Below are positions 1-6,401 of a stretch of DNA of 12,892 nucleotides, piece after piece; within the stretch, counting starts at the first letter, position 1, and the number at the start of each line of letters is the position of its first letter. A program made the translations under genes and the position numbers. The notes under the pieces were generated by a model. The model worked only from the letters and a program-made list of their open reading frames with translations, searched no databases and was not told the origin of the DNA. The stretch is from Bacillota bacterium. GTDB lineage: Bacteria; Bacillota; Clostridia; Lachnospirales; Lachnospiraceae. The stretch spans positions 1 to 12,892 of the forward strand of contig JAEYPA010000020.1 in assembly GCA_023411225.1 (NCBI GenBank). The letters are read 5' to 3'.

Positions 1-199
1 GTTTTAAACCGTACTTACGGTTGAACTTATCAATTGCACCACGAGCTGCAGCCGCTTTCTGTTGTCCTGTATAGAAAGGATGACATTTGGAACAGATTTC
101 AACGTGAATCTCTGGCTTAGTAGAACCAGTAACAAACTCATTACCACAGTTACAAGTTACTGTTGCCTGATAATATTTTGGATGGATACCTTCTCTCAT
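1..199 (-). CDS. rpmE: 50S ribosomal protein L31, zinc-binding type, 3' end beyond window
   Basis: Reading the minus strand from an ATG at 199 gives 66 residues that match bacterial L31 from the first residues (MREGIHPKYY) to the typical tail (KFNRKYGLK). L31 is a small protein of the large ribosomal subunit that contributes to a bridge between the subunits. The four cysteines C16, C18, C37 and C40 form the zinc-ribbon of the C+ type, as opposed to the cysteine-free zinc-starvation paralogue. An AGAGGTG ribosome binding site lies about 7 bases upstream. Only the last residues and the stop codon are missing, because the gene runs off the left edge. It follows rho on the same strand with its own promoter, an arrangement common in Firmicutes. 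Confidence 0.96.
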   Translation of the reverse strand, partial: MREGIHPKYYQATVTCNCGNEFVTGSTKPEIHVEICSKCHPFYTGQQKAAAARGAIDKFNRKYGLK

Positions 200-234
200 G
201 TTTTCACCTCTTTACAAACTTAATCATATCAAAG

Positions 235-248
235 TTGATCTAAATCAA
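235..248 (-). promoter_or_regulatory. small hairpin in the rpmE leader
   Basis: TTGAT (235-239) and ATCAA (244-248) pair around a four-base loop inside the predicted rpmE leader. Several bacterial L31 genes, including Firmicutes ones, are known to have autoregulatory leader RNAs. This hairpin alone is too short to assign to such a motif. Confidence 0.25.
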
Positions 249-276
249 TCTTATTCATCTCATAAACAGCTTTCTC

Positions 277-305
277 ATTATATCATAGCTTTTCCACCAA
301 TGCAA
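277..305 (-). promoter_or_regulatory. sigma-A type promoter of rpmE (extended -10)
   Basis: On the minus strand a perfect -10 box TATAAT (282-277) preceded by TGA (extended -10) lies 17 bases downstream of a weak -35 TTGCAT (305-300). The expected start is near 270, giving a leader of about 70 bases. It overlaps no gene and sits between the rho stop codon and rpmE. Confidence 0.7.
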
Positions 306-311
306 GGGGAA

Positions 312-1796
312 TTATACTAATTTTATTTTTTTAACTATTTGTATGAATTCTTTATTAGTCTTCGTCTTTAAGAATAAATCAATGATCCTTTCTAGTGCTT
401 CATCAGACTTCATACTGCTCAAAGCACGTCTCATAAGAAAGGCTGCTTCATTCTCTTCCTGCGTCAGAAGCAAATCATCCCTTCTGGTGCTGGACTTTGG
501 CAAATCAATAGCTGGAAAAATTCTCTTTTCAGACAAACTTCTATCTAACACCAACTCCATATTACCTGTTCCCTTAAATTCTTCAAATACAACGTCATCC
601 ATACGGCTTCCTGTATCCACCAAGGCAGTAGCTAGGATTGTCAAACTTCCACCCTCTCTCATATTACGAGCTGCACCAAAGAATTTCTTAGGCATATAGA
701 GAGCTGCTGGATCCAAACCTCCGGAAAGTGTACGCCCACTGGCCTGAACCGTCAGATTATACGCCCTGGCCAAACGGGTAATACTGTCCAGTAGGATAAT
801 AACATCTCTCTTGTGCTCCACAAGACGCTTAGCACGTTCAATCACCATCTCAGAAACACGCTTATGATTTTCAGGCAATTCATCGAAGGTAGAATAAATA
901 ACCTCCACATTAGTTCCTTCAATAGATTCTTTTATATCCGTAACTTCTTCCGGTCTCTCATCAATTAATAGAATCAGTAAATTCATATCAGGGTGATTCT
1001 TGGTGACTGCTTTTGCAACCTGTTTTAAAAGGGTTGTCTTCCCTGTTTTAGGTTGGGAAACAATCATACCTCTTTGTCCCTTACCAATTGGACTTATTAT
1101 ATCCATCATTCGCATGGCCAGAGGGGCATTCGACGTCTCAAGGTGAATTCTCTCATTTGGGAAAATAGGAGTTAGATCTTCAAACTTCTTTCTTTTTGCG
1201 GCCTCAGTAGGTGGTAATCCATTTACTGCCTTTACGAAAAGGAGAGCACAGAATTTCTCATTCTGACTCTTTACACGAATATTTCCTCGTACTATATCAC
1301 CTGTTTTCAAGTTGAATCGTCGAATCTGGGCTGGAGAGACATAAACATCATTTTCTCCTGGCAAATAGTTATCACAACGAATAAATCCATAGCCATCAGA
1401 CATTACTTCAAGAATTCCTTCTTTTATTACTCCACTGTCTAGTTGCTCCAAATCTTTACTCATGGTTTCTCTGCCATCCTTTTGTCCGGCAGAGTCTTTC
1501 TGTGTCCCATTCTGCTCTTGTCTAACGACAGTTTTATGTGCTGGCCTGCTTTCATTCTTATTCTCTGGCTTATGTTCAACTTTTAATTGTACCGTATCAT
1601 CCGGCTTTATATCATGTTTTTCTTTATTATCATTCTTATTATTCTCCCCCGTCTCCTCCACAACCGATTTTTGGCTTGTCGCCAGTAAGGTATCAATCAA
1701 TTCCTGTTTTCTAAGGGAAGAAATATTCTTTAAGCCTCTCTCCTTAGCGATTTGCCTTAACTGAGACAAAGGCATCGTTTCATACATATTGTTCAT
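312..1796 (-). CDS. rho: Transcription termination factor Rho
   Basis: The 494-residue product is Rho, the hexameric RNA-dependent ATPase that translocates along untranslated RNA and releases RNA polymerase. Domains in order: Rho N-terminal helical domain (about 5-40), a hydrophilic insert rich in Asn, Lys, Glu and Gln (about 43-120), a cold-shock-like RNA-binding fold (about 125-190, with GYGFIR at 135-140 and NDVYVSP at 149-155), and the RecA-like ATPase with Walker A QPKTGKTT (248-255), Walker B VIILLDS (332-338) and the LSGGLDPAAL segment (357-366). The start ATG at 1796 has an AAAGGAG site about 8 bases upstream. The insert makes it longer than the roughly 420-residue E. coli protein, as is common in clostridial and actinobacterial Rho. 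No clear intrinsic terminator follows, so transcription may continue into rpmE. Confidence 0.98.
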   Translation of the reverse strand: MNNMYETMPLSQLRQIAKERGLKNISSLRKQELIDTLLATSQKSVVEETGENNKNDNKEKHDIKPDDTVQLKVEHKPENKNESRPAHKTVVRQEQNGTQKDSAGQKDGRETMSKDLEQLDSGVIKEGILEVMSDGYGFIRCDNYLPGENDVYVSPAQIRRFNLKTGDIVRGNIRVKSQNEKFCALLFVKAVNGLPPTEAAKRKKFEDLTPIFPNERIHLETSNAPLAMRMMDIISPIGKGQRGMIVSQPKTGKTTLLKQVAKAVTKNHPDMNLLILLIDERPEEVTDIKESIEGTNVEVIYSTFDELPENHKRVSEMVIERAKRLVEHKRDVIILLDSITRLARAYNLTVQASGRTLSGGLDPAALYMPKKFFGAARNMREGGSLTILATALVDTGSRMDDVVFEEFKGTGNMELVLDRSLSEKRIFPAIDLPKSSTRRDDLLLTQEENEAAFLMRRALSSMKSDEALERIIDLFLKTKTNKEFIQIVKKIKLV

Positions 1797-1926
1797 ACTA
1801 TAACTCCTTTATTATATTGGTTAATTAATTCTTATAGCAAATGGGTAACCTATTGAATTAGCAGATATTTGATTATATTAAGAATATAGATTAAGGACAG
1901 AGATCTCTCTTACGAGGAGTTTAACC

Positions 1927-1947
1927 GTATACTTCTTTAAAGTATAC
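1927..1947. repeat. Perfect 8-bp inverted repeat over the rho -10/start region
   Basis: GTATACTT (1927-1934) and AAGTATAC (1940-1947) are exact reverse complements around a five-base centre. One half-site covers the proposed -10 box of rho and the other the expected transcription start. It could be an operator or an RNA hairpin at the very start of the leader. On the plus strand it is followed by CTTTTTT and could act as a weak terminator, but no plus-strand gene precedes it. Confidence 0.4.
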
Positions 1948-1969
1948 ACCCTTTTTTAAATATTGAAAA
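1941..1969 (-). promoter_or_regulatory. Candidate promoter of rho
   Basis: On the minus strand TTTTCA (1969-1964) and TATACT (1946-1941) are separated by 17 bases. The implied start near 1934 gives rho a leader of roughly 138 bases. The -10 box lies inside the perfect dyad at 1927-1947. The -35 matches the sigma-A consensus at four of six positions. Confidence 0.45.
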
Positions 1970-1981
1970 GTATTTTCTACC

Positions 1982-2010
1982 TTGATTTCAAAGGATGGTA
2001 ATGATATGAT
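1982..2010 (+). promoter_or_regulatory. Promoter of the radical SAM / DUF4364 operon
   Basis: TTGATT (1982-1987) and TATGAT (2005-2010) are spaced by exactly 17 bases, and TGA directly precedes the -10 (extended -10). The expected start is near 2017, giving a leader of about 107-119 bases before the TTG start. Confidence 0.6.
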
Positions 2011-2116
2011 AACAATAGCAATTTGGAGGTTTTTATTTATAAGTGCATTGGAAGGGCAAGCTTTCCAGATTACCGAGGAAACGAGGGTAGTTGCGACAAT
2101 TAAAACCCTGATATAA
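2006..2116 (+). CDS. Possible 36-residue small protein, unrecognised
   Basis: An ATG at 2006 opens a 36-codon frame ending at TAA 2114-2116, eight to twenty bases before the start of the radical SAM gene. The sequence starts hydrophobic (MITIAIWRFLF) and ends polar. An AAAGGA sequence lies about 10 bases upstream of the ATG. Against it: the best promoter for the downstream gene (1982-2010) would start transcription inside this frame, so it could be translated only from another promoter. It may be a chance frame or a gene remnant. I do not recognise it. Confidence 0.2.
   Translation: MITIAIWRFLFISALEGQAFQITEETRVVATIKTLI
2028..2107 (+). ncRNA. Candidate structured leader RNA (three-way junction)
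   Basis: Four stems nest within the leader. An outer stem pairs GGTTTT (2028-2033) with AAAACC (2102-2107). A closing stem pairs GTGCA (2043-2047) with TGCGAC (2092-2097, G2095 bulged). Hairpin one is TGGAAGG/CTTTCCA (2049-2055/2061-2067). Hairpin two is ATTACC/GGTAGT (2069-2074/2086-2091, one G-U pair). Only single unpaired bases separate the helices, so they would form a tight junction. It matches no riboswitch class that I recognise. Pairing was judged by eye only. Confidence 0.3.
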
Positions 2117-2135
2117 GATAGAATTGAGGACCACA

Positions 2136-3071
2136 TTGAAGGAAAGACGATTATGGGGAGACAAACCCTATTACTCCCTAAATTATTATTTAAAAGAGAC
2201 CTATGGCCAGCCTATCTACAAGCTTAGCCTAAACGGTGGCATGACCTGCCCAAACCGAGATGGTACCTTAGGTACAGGAGGCTGTATCTTCTGCAGTGCC
2301 GGGGGGTCCGGAGATTTCGCGGCAGACCGTGAGCTGTCTATCACTAATCAAATTGAAGTTCAGATAGCTGCCATGAAAGGTCAAAAGGCTGAAGGCAAAA
2401 AGTTCATTGCCTATTTTCAGGCTTACACCAATACCTATGGAGAGCTTTCCTATTTAAGAGATATATTCTATGAAGCTATTTCTCATCCATCCGTAGCAAT
2501 TCTCTCTATTGCTACAAGACCGGATTGTCTTCGTTCAGAGATTCTGGCACTTTTACAGGAGCTTAATAAGACAAAACCTGTGTGGGTTGAACTAGGTCTT
2601 CAGACGATTCATGAAAAAACTGCCTCATTTATCAGACGAGGCTATGACCTTTCCTGTTTTGATACTGCAGTGGACAACCTTCATTCAAGGGGTCTTGCCA
2701 CTATTGTTCATGTGATATTAGGACTTCCTGGGGAAACCCGAACGGAGATTTTAGAAACCTTGGAATATCTGAATTCCAAGCCTATAAAAGGTCTAAAGCT
2801 ACAACTTTTACACATATTAAAGGGAACTGAGTTAGCCAGTCTCATTGACACCACTCCGGTGTACTCCCTAGAGGAATATGCTAACCTTCTAGCTTCCTGT
2901 ATTAATGTTTTAAGACCGGATATTGTCATTCACAGGATTACAGGAGATGGTCCTAAAGAGTTACTTTTGGCACCAAAATGGAGCCTAGATAAGAAGAGAG
3001 TGTTAAACTATATTCATAAAACTTTAAAAGAACAACAGGCCTGGCAAGGCAAAGTATATAAGGAGGTGTAA
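2136..3071 (+). CDS. YhcC-like radical SAM protein (TIGR01212 family)
   Basis: This protein belongs to the YhcC/TIGR01212 radical SAM family, iron-sulfur enzymes of poorly defined substrate that cleave S-adenosylmethionine. The family signature is the wide cysteine motif TCPNRDG...GGCIFC near the N-terminus: cysteines at residues 42, 54 and 57 counted from the upstream TTG at 2124 (38, 50 and 53 from the start chosen here). This differs from the compact CxxxCxxC of most radical SAM proteins. The later SIATRPDCL and HVILGLPGET segments also fit the family. The length of about 311-315 residues is normal. I prefer the TTG at 2136 because TGAGGA lies just ahead of it at usual spacing, while the TTG at 2124 has no good site. 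Its last codons contain the AGGAGG site of the next gene, so the two form an operon. Confidence 0.9.
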   Translation: MKERRLWGDKPYYSLNYYLKETYGQPIYKLSLNGGMTCPNRDGTLGTGGCIFCSAGGSGDFAADRELSITNQIEVQIAAMKGQKAEGKKFIAYFQAYTNTYGELSYLRDIFYEAISHPSVAILSIATRPDCLRSEILALLQELNKTKPVWVELGLQTIHEKTASFIRRGYDLSCFDTAVDNLHSRGLATIVHVILGLPGETRTEILETLEYLNSKPIKGLKLQLLHILKGTELASLIDTTPVYSLEEYANLLASCINVLRPDIVIHRITGDGPKELLLAPKWSLDKKRVLNYIHKTLKEQQAWQGKVYKEV

Positions 3072-3077
3072 TCCCAG

Positions 3078-3599
3078 ATGCAGGCAGATCCATTAACGCT
3101 ATATAAATTAATAATCCTTTATATTCTTCATAAGGTCGATTTTCCATTAACCAATGCCCAGTTGTCTGGCTTTATACTGGAAAAAGAGTATACTAATTAT
3201 TTTAATATTCAGCAAGCCATATCAGAGCTTACTTCTCAAGAGTTAGTTAGTGTCTCTTCCGTTCGCCACAGTTCCTACTATCGCATTACAGACGCTGGTA
3301 AGGAAACTCTTAATTTCTTTAACAACAACATATCTGATGCCATCAAAAAAGACATTGCCGAGTATCTAGGGAAGAACAAGTACTCTCTTCGAGAGGAAGT
3401 TTCCACCTTGGCAGATTACTATGAAGAGAAGAAAAATGAGTATGTGGTACGTTGTCAAGTAAAAGAGCAAAATAGTTCCATCATTGACTTAAGTCTGACT
3501 GTTCCTACAGAAGAAACAGCAGCTGCAATCTGTAACAATTGGTCCAAAAAGAGCCAGGAAGTATATAGCTATCTGATGAAAACACTTTTAGATAGTTAA
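3078..3599 (+). CDS. DUF4364 family protein (winged-helix-like N-terminus)
   Basis: The 173-residue product fits the DUF4364 family, common in Clostridia and of unknown function. Residues about 1-80 look like a winged-helix DNA-binding fold. A helical stretch with DFPLTNAQLSGFI is followed by a recognition-helix-like part (NIQQAISEL) and then a beta-hairpin wing ending in YYRITDAGKE. The remainder (about 105-173) is a mixed alpha/beta domain with no motif I can name. AAGGAGG at 3060-3066 overlaps the end of the upstream gene, 11 bases before the ATG, which indicates translational coupling with the radical SAM gene. A role as a transcription regulator is an inference from the fold only. Confidence 0.85.
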   Translation: MQADPLTLYKLIILYILHKVDFPLTNAQLSGFILEKEYTNYFNIQQAISELTSQELVSVSSVRHSSYYRITDAGKETLNFFNNNISDAIKKDIAEYLGKNKYSLREEVSTLADYYEEKKNEYVVRCQVKEQNSSIIDLSLTVPTEETAAAICNNWSKKSQEVYSYLMKTLLDS

Positions 3600-3604
3600 A
3601 AGCT

Positions 3605-3643
3605 AGTGGGTGGATTCCTAAAAAGGAATGCCACCCACTTTTA
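3605..3643 (+). terminator. Intrinsic terminator after the DUF4364 gene
   Basis: AGTGGGTGG (3605-3613) plus ATTCCT (3614-3619) pair with AGGAAT (3624-3629) and CCACCCACT (3631-3639), with one bulged G at 3630 and an AAAA loop. TTTTATT follows on the plus strand. The same hairpin also lies downstream of the convergent HAD gene on the minus strand, where the T-tract is shorter. Confidence 0.9.
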
Positions 3644-3698
3644 TTCTTCCCATAATCAACGTTCTCCGCAAGCATTCGCAAAAGCTCCGGTTGGAACC

Positions 3699-4469
3699 TC
3701 AAAGAGAATGTCGGTAAAATGATAAAGATATCATAACTTCCAATAATGCCTCTGAAAAAAGGTAGTTATCCTCTGTAATAATGGTATGCTCTCTTCTATG
3801 CAGCTCATTCCTTAATATCTTTGGAGCTATAGCAATATCCGCCTCATTCAACATAGATATATCGAATTCACTGTCTCCGGCTGCTATTACATAATCTGCT
3901 TTTACCTTTTCCTTAAAGCGCTTTATGGCATTTCCTTTACTTAGCTTTTTAGGCACCACATACACCTTAAAGCCATTGAAAAAGATGTCAACCAGCTTGA
4001 TATTCAAGTTATCCTTTAATAACTTCACTGATTCCAATGGTTTGTCACTTTTAGAAAACACAAAAAGATCTTTTATGTTTCTAATCTCAAACGATCGGTT
4101 TGGATCCTTCTTCAAAATCTTCTCTGCCTTGCTGAGTTCCAATCTACAATCTGCAATCAGGTTCAGAGCTTGGTTATACCAATCTTTATCCTCTTCTCCA
4201 TTTTTTAATAGTACCCCCCCGTTACATACTAGCGCGAACTCTGGTATCCCAACACCTAGATCAATTCGTTCATACTGTTCTATGGTACGAGTTGTAGTTG
4301 GAACAAATAAGACCCTCTCCTTAACCTGTCTAAGCAATTCATAGGTTTTTTCAGTAATAAAAGAAACCTCTCGATTCTGATATATCTCGACACATCTCTT
4401 CTGCTTTCCAATATCATGTTTATAGGAATATATTAGTGTATTGTCTAAATCTGAATTAAAAACTATCAT
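3699..4469 (-). CDS. HAD-superfamily phosphatase, Ter-module type
   Basis: The 256-residue product is a haloacid dehalogenase-type phosphohydrolase. Motif I is DLDNT with the nucleophile D7 and acid/base D9. Motif II is the TTTR stretch at 58-61, the conserved lysine is probably K178 in KLSKGNAIKRF, and motif III is GDSEFD with D199 and D203. The cap region lies between about 85 and 170, as in Cof/sucrose-phosphatase-like HADs. HAD phosphoesterases are a described member of the biosynthetic module linked to Ter genes, and this gene directly follows the terD cluster on the same strand, which supports that role. The substrate is unknown. TAGGAGG lies a few bases before the ATG. I see no good promoter in the 119 bases upstream, so expression may depend on read-through past the hairpin at 4530-4561. 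Confidence 0.85.
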   Translation of the reverse strand: MIVFNSDLDNTLIYSYKHDIGKQKRCVEIYQNREVSFITEKTYELLRQVKERVLFVPTTTRTIEQYERIDLGVGIPEFALVCNGGVLLKNGEEDKDWYNQALNLIADCRLELSKAEKILKKDPNRSFEIRNIKDLFVFSKSDKPLESVKLLKDNLNIKLVDIFFNGFKVYVVPKKLSKGNAIKRFKEKVKADYVIAAGDSEFDISMLNEADIAIAPKILRNELHRREHTIITEDNYLFSEALLEVMISLSFYRHSL

Positions 4470-4529
4470 AATCCTCCTAATGAAGTCAGTTCGTGACCAG
4501 CTCCATCCTTACTCCTAATCAGTAAACAA

Positions 4530-4561
4530 GTGGGGAAATTGACTTTATACAATTTCCCCAC
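4530..4561 (-). terminator. 12-bp perfect hairpin after the terD genes
   Basis: GTGGGGAAATTG (4530-4541) and CAATTTCCCCAC (4550-4561) pair perfectly around an eight-base loop. On the minus strand the stem is followed by TTGTTTACTG, a poor T-tract. It may therefore terminate only partly or mark an RNA-processing site between the last terD gene and the HAD gene. Confidence 0.7.
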
Positions 4562-4588
4562 TCTATAAGTTCTTGCTAGTTAGTAAGC

Positions 4589-5176
4589 CTAGGAAAATCT
4601 TGCAACAAGCTCTCCTAAACCTGGGTCATTGGTTCCTTGACCTATGGCGTTAAACTTCCACTCGCCCTCGTGTCTATAAACCTCTCCAAAAATCATAGCT
4701 GTCATACCAGAGTAATTCTCCGTCAAGTTGAATTTGCATAACTCTCTGTTATTTCTTCCATCCACAAGTCTGATAAAGGCATTCTCAATAAGACCAAAGT
4801 GCTGTTGCTTCTGTACTGCCTGATAAATGGTAACTACAAGTACTATCTTATCATACTGATTAGGAATCTTGGACAAATCCACTACGATTTGCTCATCGTC
4901 CCCATCTCCAGCACCTGTAAGATTGTCTCCCAAATGCTGTATAGTTCCTGATTTATGATGAAGATTACCAAAATAAACAATATCTGTTTTATCCATTAAC
5001 CGACCATTACTCAATAGAATTGCAGATGCATCGCAATCGATTGGCTTTGGTTTAGCTGAAAAGAATCCTCGGCTCTGTACTACTTCATCCCATCCCAGTC
5101 CAATCAGCACCTGAGATAAACCTGCACTTTCTTTTGATAAACTTACCTTTTGCCCCTTTTGTAAACTAATTGACAT
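4589..5176 (-). CDS. TerD family protein, divergent paralogue
   Basis: This is a 195-residue TerD-domain protein, third of three tandem copies. TerD proteins are cytosolic calcium-binding beta-sandwich proteins of the tellurite/stress-response system. The family hallmarks are LQKGQKVSL at the start, GLGWD (26-30), the acidic loop GDNLTGAGDGDDEQI (83-97), and GEWKFNAIG (171-179). It differs from its two neighbours. DLDA is replaced by DCDA (47-50), about six extra residues lie before it, the segment after it is changed (SAILLSNGR), and the C-terminus lacks the GGLAALC tail. AAGGAGG precedes the ATG. It lies 23 bases after the second copy in the same operon and is followed by a hairpin. Confidence 0.95.
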   Translation of the reverse strand: MSISLQKGQKVSLSKESAGLSQVLIGLGWDEVVQSRGFFSAKPKPIDCDASAILLSNGRLMDKTDIVYFGNLHHKSGTIQHLGDNLTGAGDGDDEQIVVDLSKIPNQYDKIVLVVTIYQAVQKQQHFGLIENAFIRLVDGRNNRELCKFNLTENYSGMTAMIFGEVYRHEGEWKFNAIGQGTNDPGLGELVARFS

Positions 5177-5199
5177 AACAAATCCTCCTTATTTTATGA

Positions 5200-5781
5200 C
5201 TACTCCACATCTACCCCTACGCTTGCACAAAGAGCTGCCAATCCTCCTTGATAACCGCACCCGATAGCATTGAATTTCCACTCACCATTATTCTTATATA
5301 ACTCTCCAAATATTGCGGCAGTCTCAATAGAGAAATCCTCCCCTAAATCATACCGTAAAATCTCTTCACCGGTTGCTTCGTTATATATTCTGATAAAGGC
5401 ATTTCTTACCTGACCAAAATTCTGACGTCTTTCCTCTGCTTCATAAATAGTAACAGTAAAAGATATTCTTTGGATATTCTCAGGAACTCTGTTAAGGTCA
5501 ACTTTAATCTGTTCATCATCGCCATCACCAGCTCCTGTAGTATTGTCTCCCAAGTGTTGCACACTTCCCGATGGGTGAGTTACATTACCAAAGAATATGA
5601 AATCTTCACTTCTTGACACTCTTCCAGTCTCGGTAAGCAAAAAAGCTTCTGCATCCAGGTCAAAGCTAGCTCCTGTATCATATTGATTCACATCCCAGCC
5701 TAACCCCACTACTACGTTGGATAAGCCTGGATTTCCTTTGGTTATACTTACTTTCTGTCCTTTTTGTAAACAAACTGGCAT
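5200..5781 (-). CDS. terD: TerD family calcium-binding stress protein (copy 2)
   Basis: This 193-residue protein is a canonical TerD. It has LQKGQKVSITKGNPGL at the start, GLGWD (26-30), FDLDAEAFLL (40-49), the acidic metal-binding loop GDNTTGAGDGDDEQ (78-91) and GEWKFNAIG (166-174). It is colinear without gaps with copy 1 and, by eye, identical at about two thirds of positions, so the two arose by tandem duplication. The start codon is 13 bases after the stop of copy 1, with AAGGAG in between, so both are on one transcript. The role is in tolerance to tellurite and other stresses through an uncertain, calcium-dependent mechanism. Confidence 0.97.
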   Translation of the reverse strand: MPVCLQKGQKVSITKGNPGLSNVVVGLGWDVNQYDTGASFDLDAEAFLLTETGRVSRSEDFIFFGNVTHPSGSVQHLGDNTTGAGDGDDEQIKVDLNRVPENIQRISFTVTIYEAEERRQNFGQVRNAFIRIYNEATGEEILRYDLGEDFSIETAAIFGELYKNNGEWKFNAIGCGYQGGLAALCASVGVDVE

Positions 5782-5794
5782 ATCTTACTCCTTC

Positions 5795-6376
5795 CTAAGC
5801 AACATCTATTCCATAATGGCTACATAAAGCAGCTAAACCACCCTGGAAGCCACTTCCGATAGCATTGAATTTCCACTCACCATTATTTCTGTAAAGTTCA
5901 CCAACAACAACTGCAGTTTCAATGGAGAAATCCTCCCCCAAATCATAACGAATAAGTTCAACACCGGTAGCTTCATCTACAATTCTAATAAAGGCATTAG
6001 ATACCTGTCCAAAATTCTGGTTTCGCTTTTCTGCATCATAGATTGTTACGGTAAATGCGATTCTTGCGATATTGCTAGGAATCTTACTTAAATCAACTTG
6101 AATTTGTTCATCATCTCCATCACCGACACCAGTCAGATTGTCGCCCATATGGGTGATAGACTCACTATGATGAGAAAGATTACCATAGAAAATAAATTCC
6201 TTGTCTGTAGGACATTTTCCATTATCGCCTAGCAAGAATGCAGCTGCATCCAAATCGAAATCTGCACCGGAATCATACAGATTAACATCCCAACCCAGAC
6301 CTACCATAAGGTTCTTTAATCCTGGATTTCCTTTTGTTAAATCAACTTTCTGTCCTTTTGTTAAATTAATAGGCAT
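5795..6376 (-). CDS. terD: TerD family calcium-binding stress protein (copy 1)
   Basis: This 193-residue protein is the first of the three TerD copies in transcription order. It carries LTKGQKVDLTKGNPGL, GLGWD (26-30), DFDLDAAAFLL (39-49), the acidic loop GDNLTGVGDGDDEQ (78-91), the NFGQVSNAFIRI segment (121-132), and GEWKFNAIG (166-174). These are the strands and calcium sites of the TerD fold. A strong GGGAGG site lies in the 25-base gap after telA, so it is co-transcribed with telA. No signal peptide is present, and a cytosolic location is expected. Nothing is truncated. Confidence 0.97.
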   Translation of the reverse strand: MPINLTKGQKVDLTKGNPGLKNLMVGLGWDVNLYDSGADFDLDAAAFLLGDNGKCPTDKEFIFYGNLSHHSESITHMGDNLTGVGDGDDEQIQVDLSKIPSNIARIAFTVTIYDAEKRNQNFGQVSNAFIRIVDEATGVELIRYDLGEDFSIETAVVVGELYRNNGEWKFNAIGSGFQGGLAALCSHYGIDVA

Positions 6377-6401
6377 AAATAATTACCTCCCTTATATATA
6401 A

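Larger units (their letters stand above)
1797..2123. other. Gene-poor stretch between rho and the radical SAM gene
   Basis: This 327-base stretch holds the rho leader and promoter, a 10-bp palindrome AGAGATCTCT (1899-1908), the dyad at 1927-1947, a plus-strand promoter at 1982-2010, and a leader region with nested stems at 2028-2107. A 36-codon plus-strand frame also lies in it. I recognise no tRNA and no known riboswitch class. Confidence 0.6.

Noticed and set aside
343..699. 118-codon open frame on the plus strand inside rho
   Set aside because: It is antisense to a clearly conserved part of Rho and has no ribosome binding site or family resemblance.
2017..2123. Assignment of the leader to a c-di-GMP, purine, TPP, SAM or T-box class, or to a hammerhead ribozyme
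   Set aside because: None of the conserved core sequences of these classes is present; only the stem arrangement is suggestive.
1921..2136. 71-codon frame on the minus strand upstream of rho
   Set aside because: It has no ribosome binding site before its ATG, overlaps the rho promoter region and the leader of the divergent gene, and resembles no family I know.
3505..3702. Minus-strand frame starting at a TTG that overlaps the end of the HAD gene
   Set aside because: It reads through the terminator hairpin and into the antisense of the DUF4364 gene. The first 20 codons look protein-like, but there is no good start signal.
4589..6376. Insertion sequence or other mobile element around the tandem terD genes
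   Set aside because: No transposase, terminal inverted repeats or direct repeats are visible; the copies are simple gene duplications within an operon.
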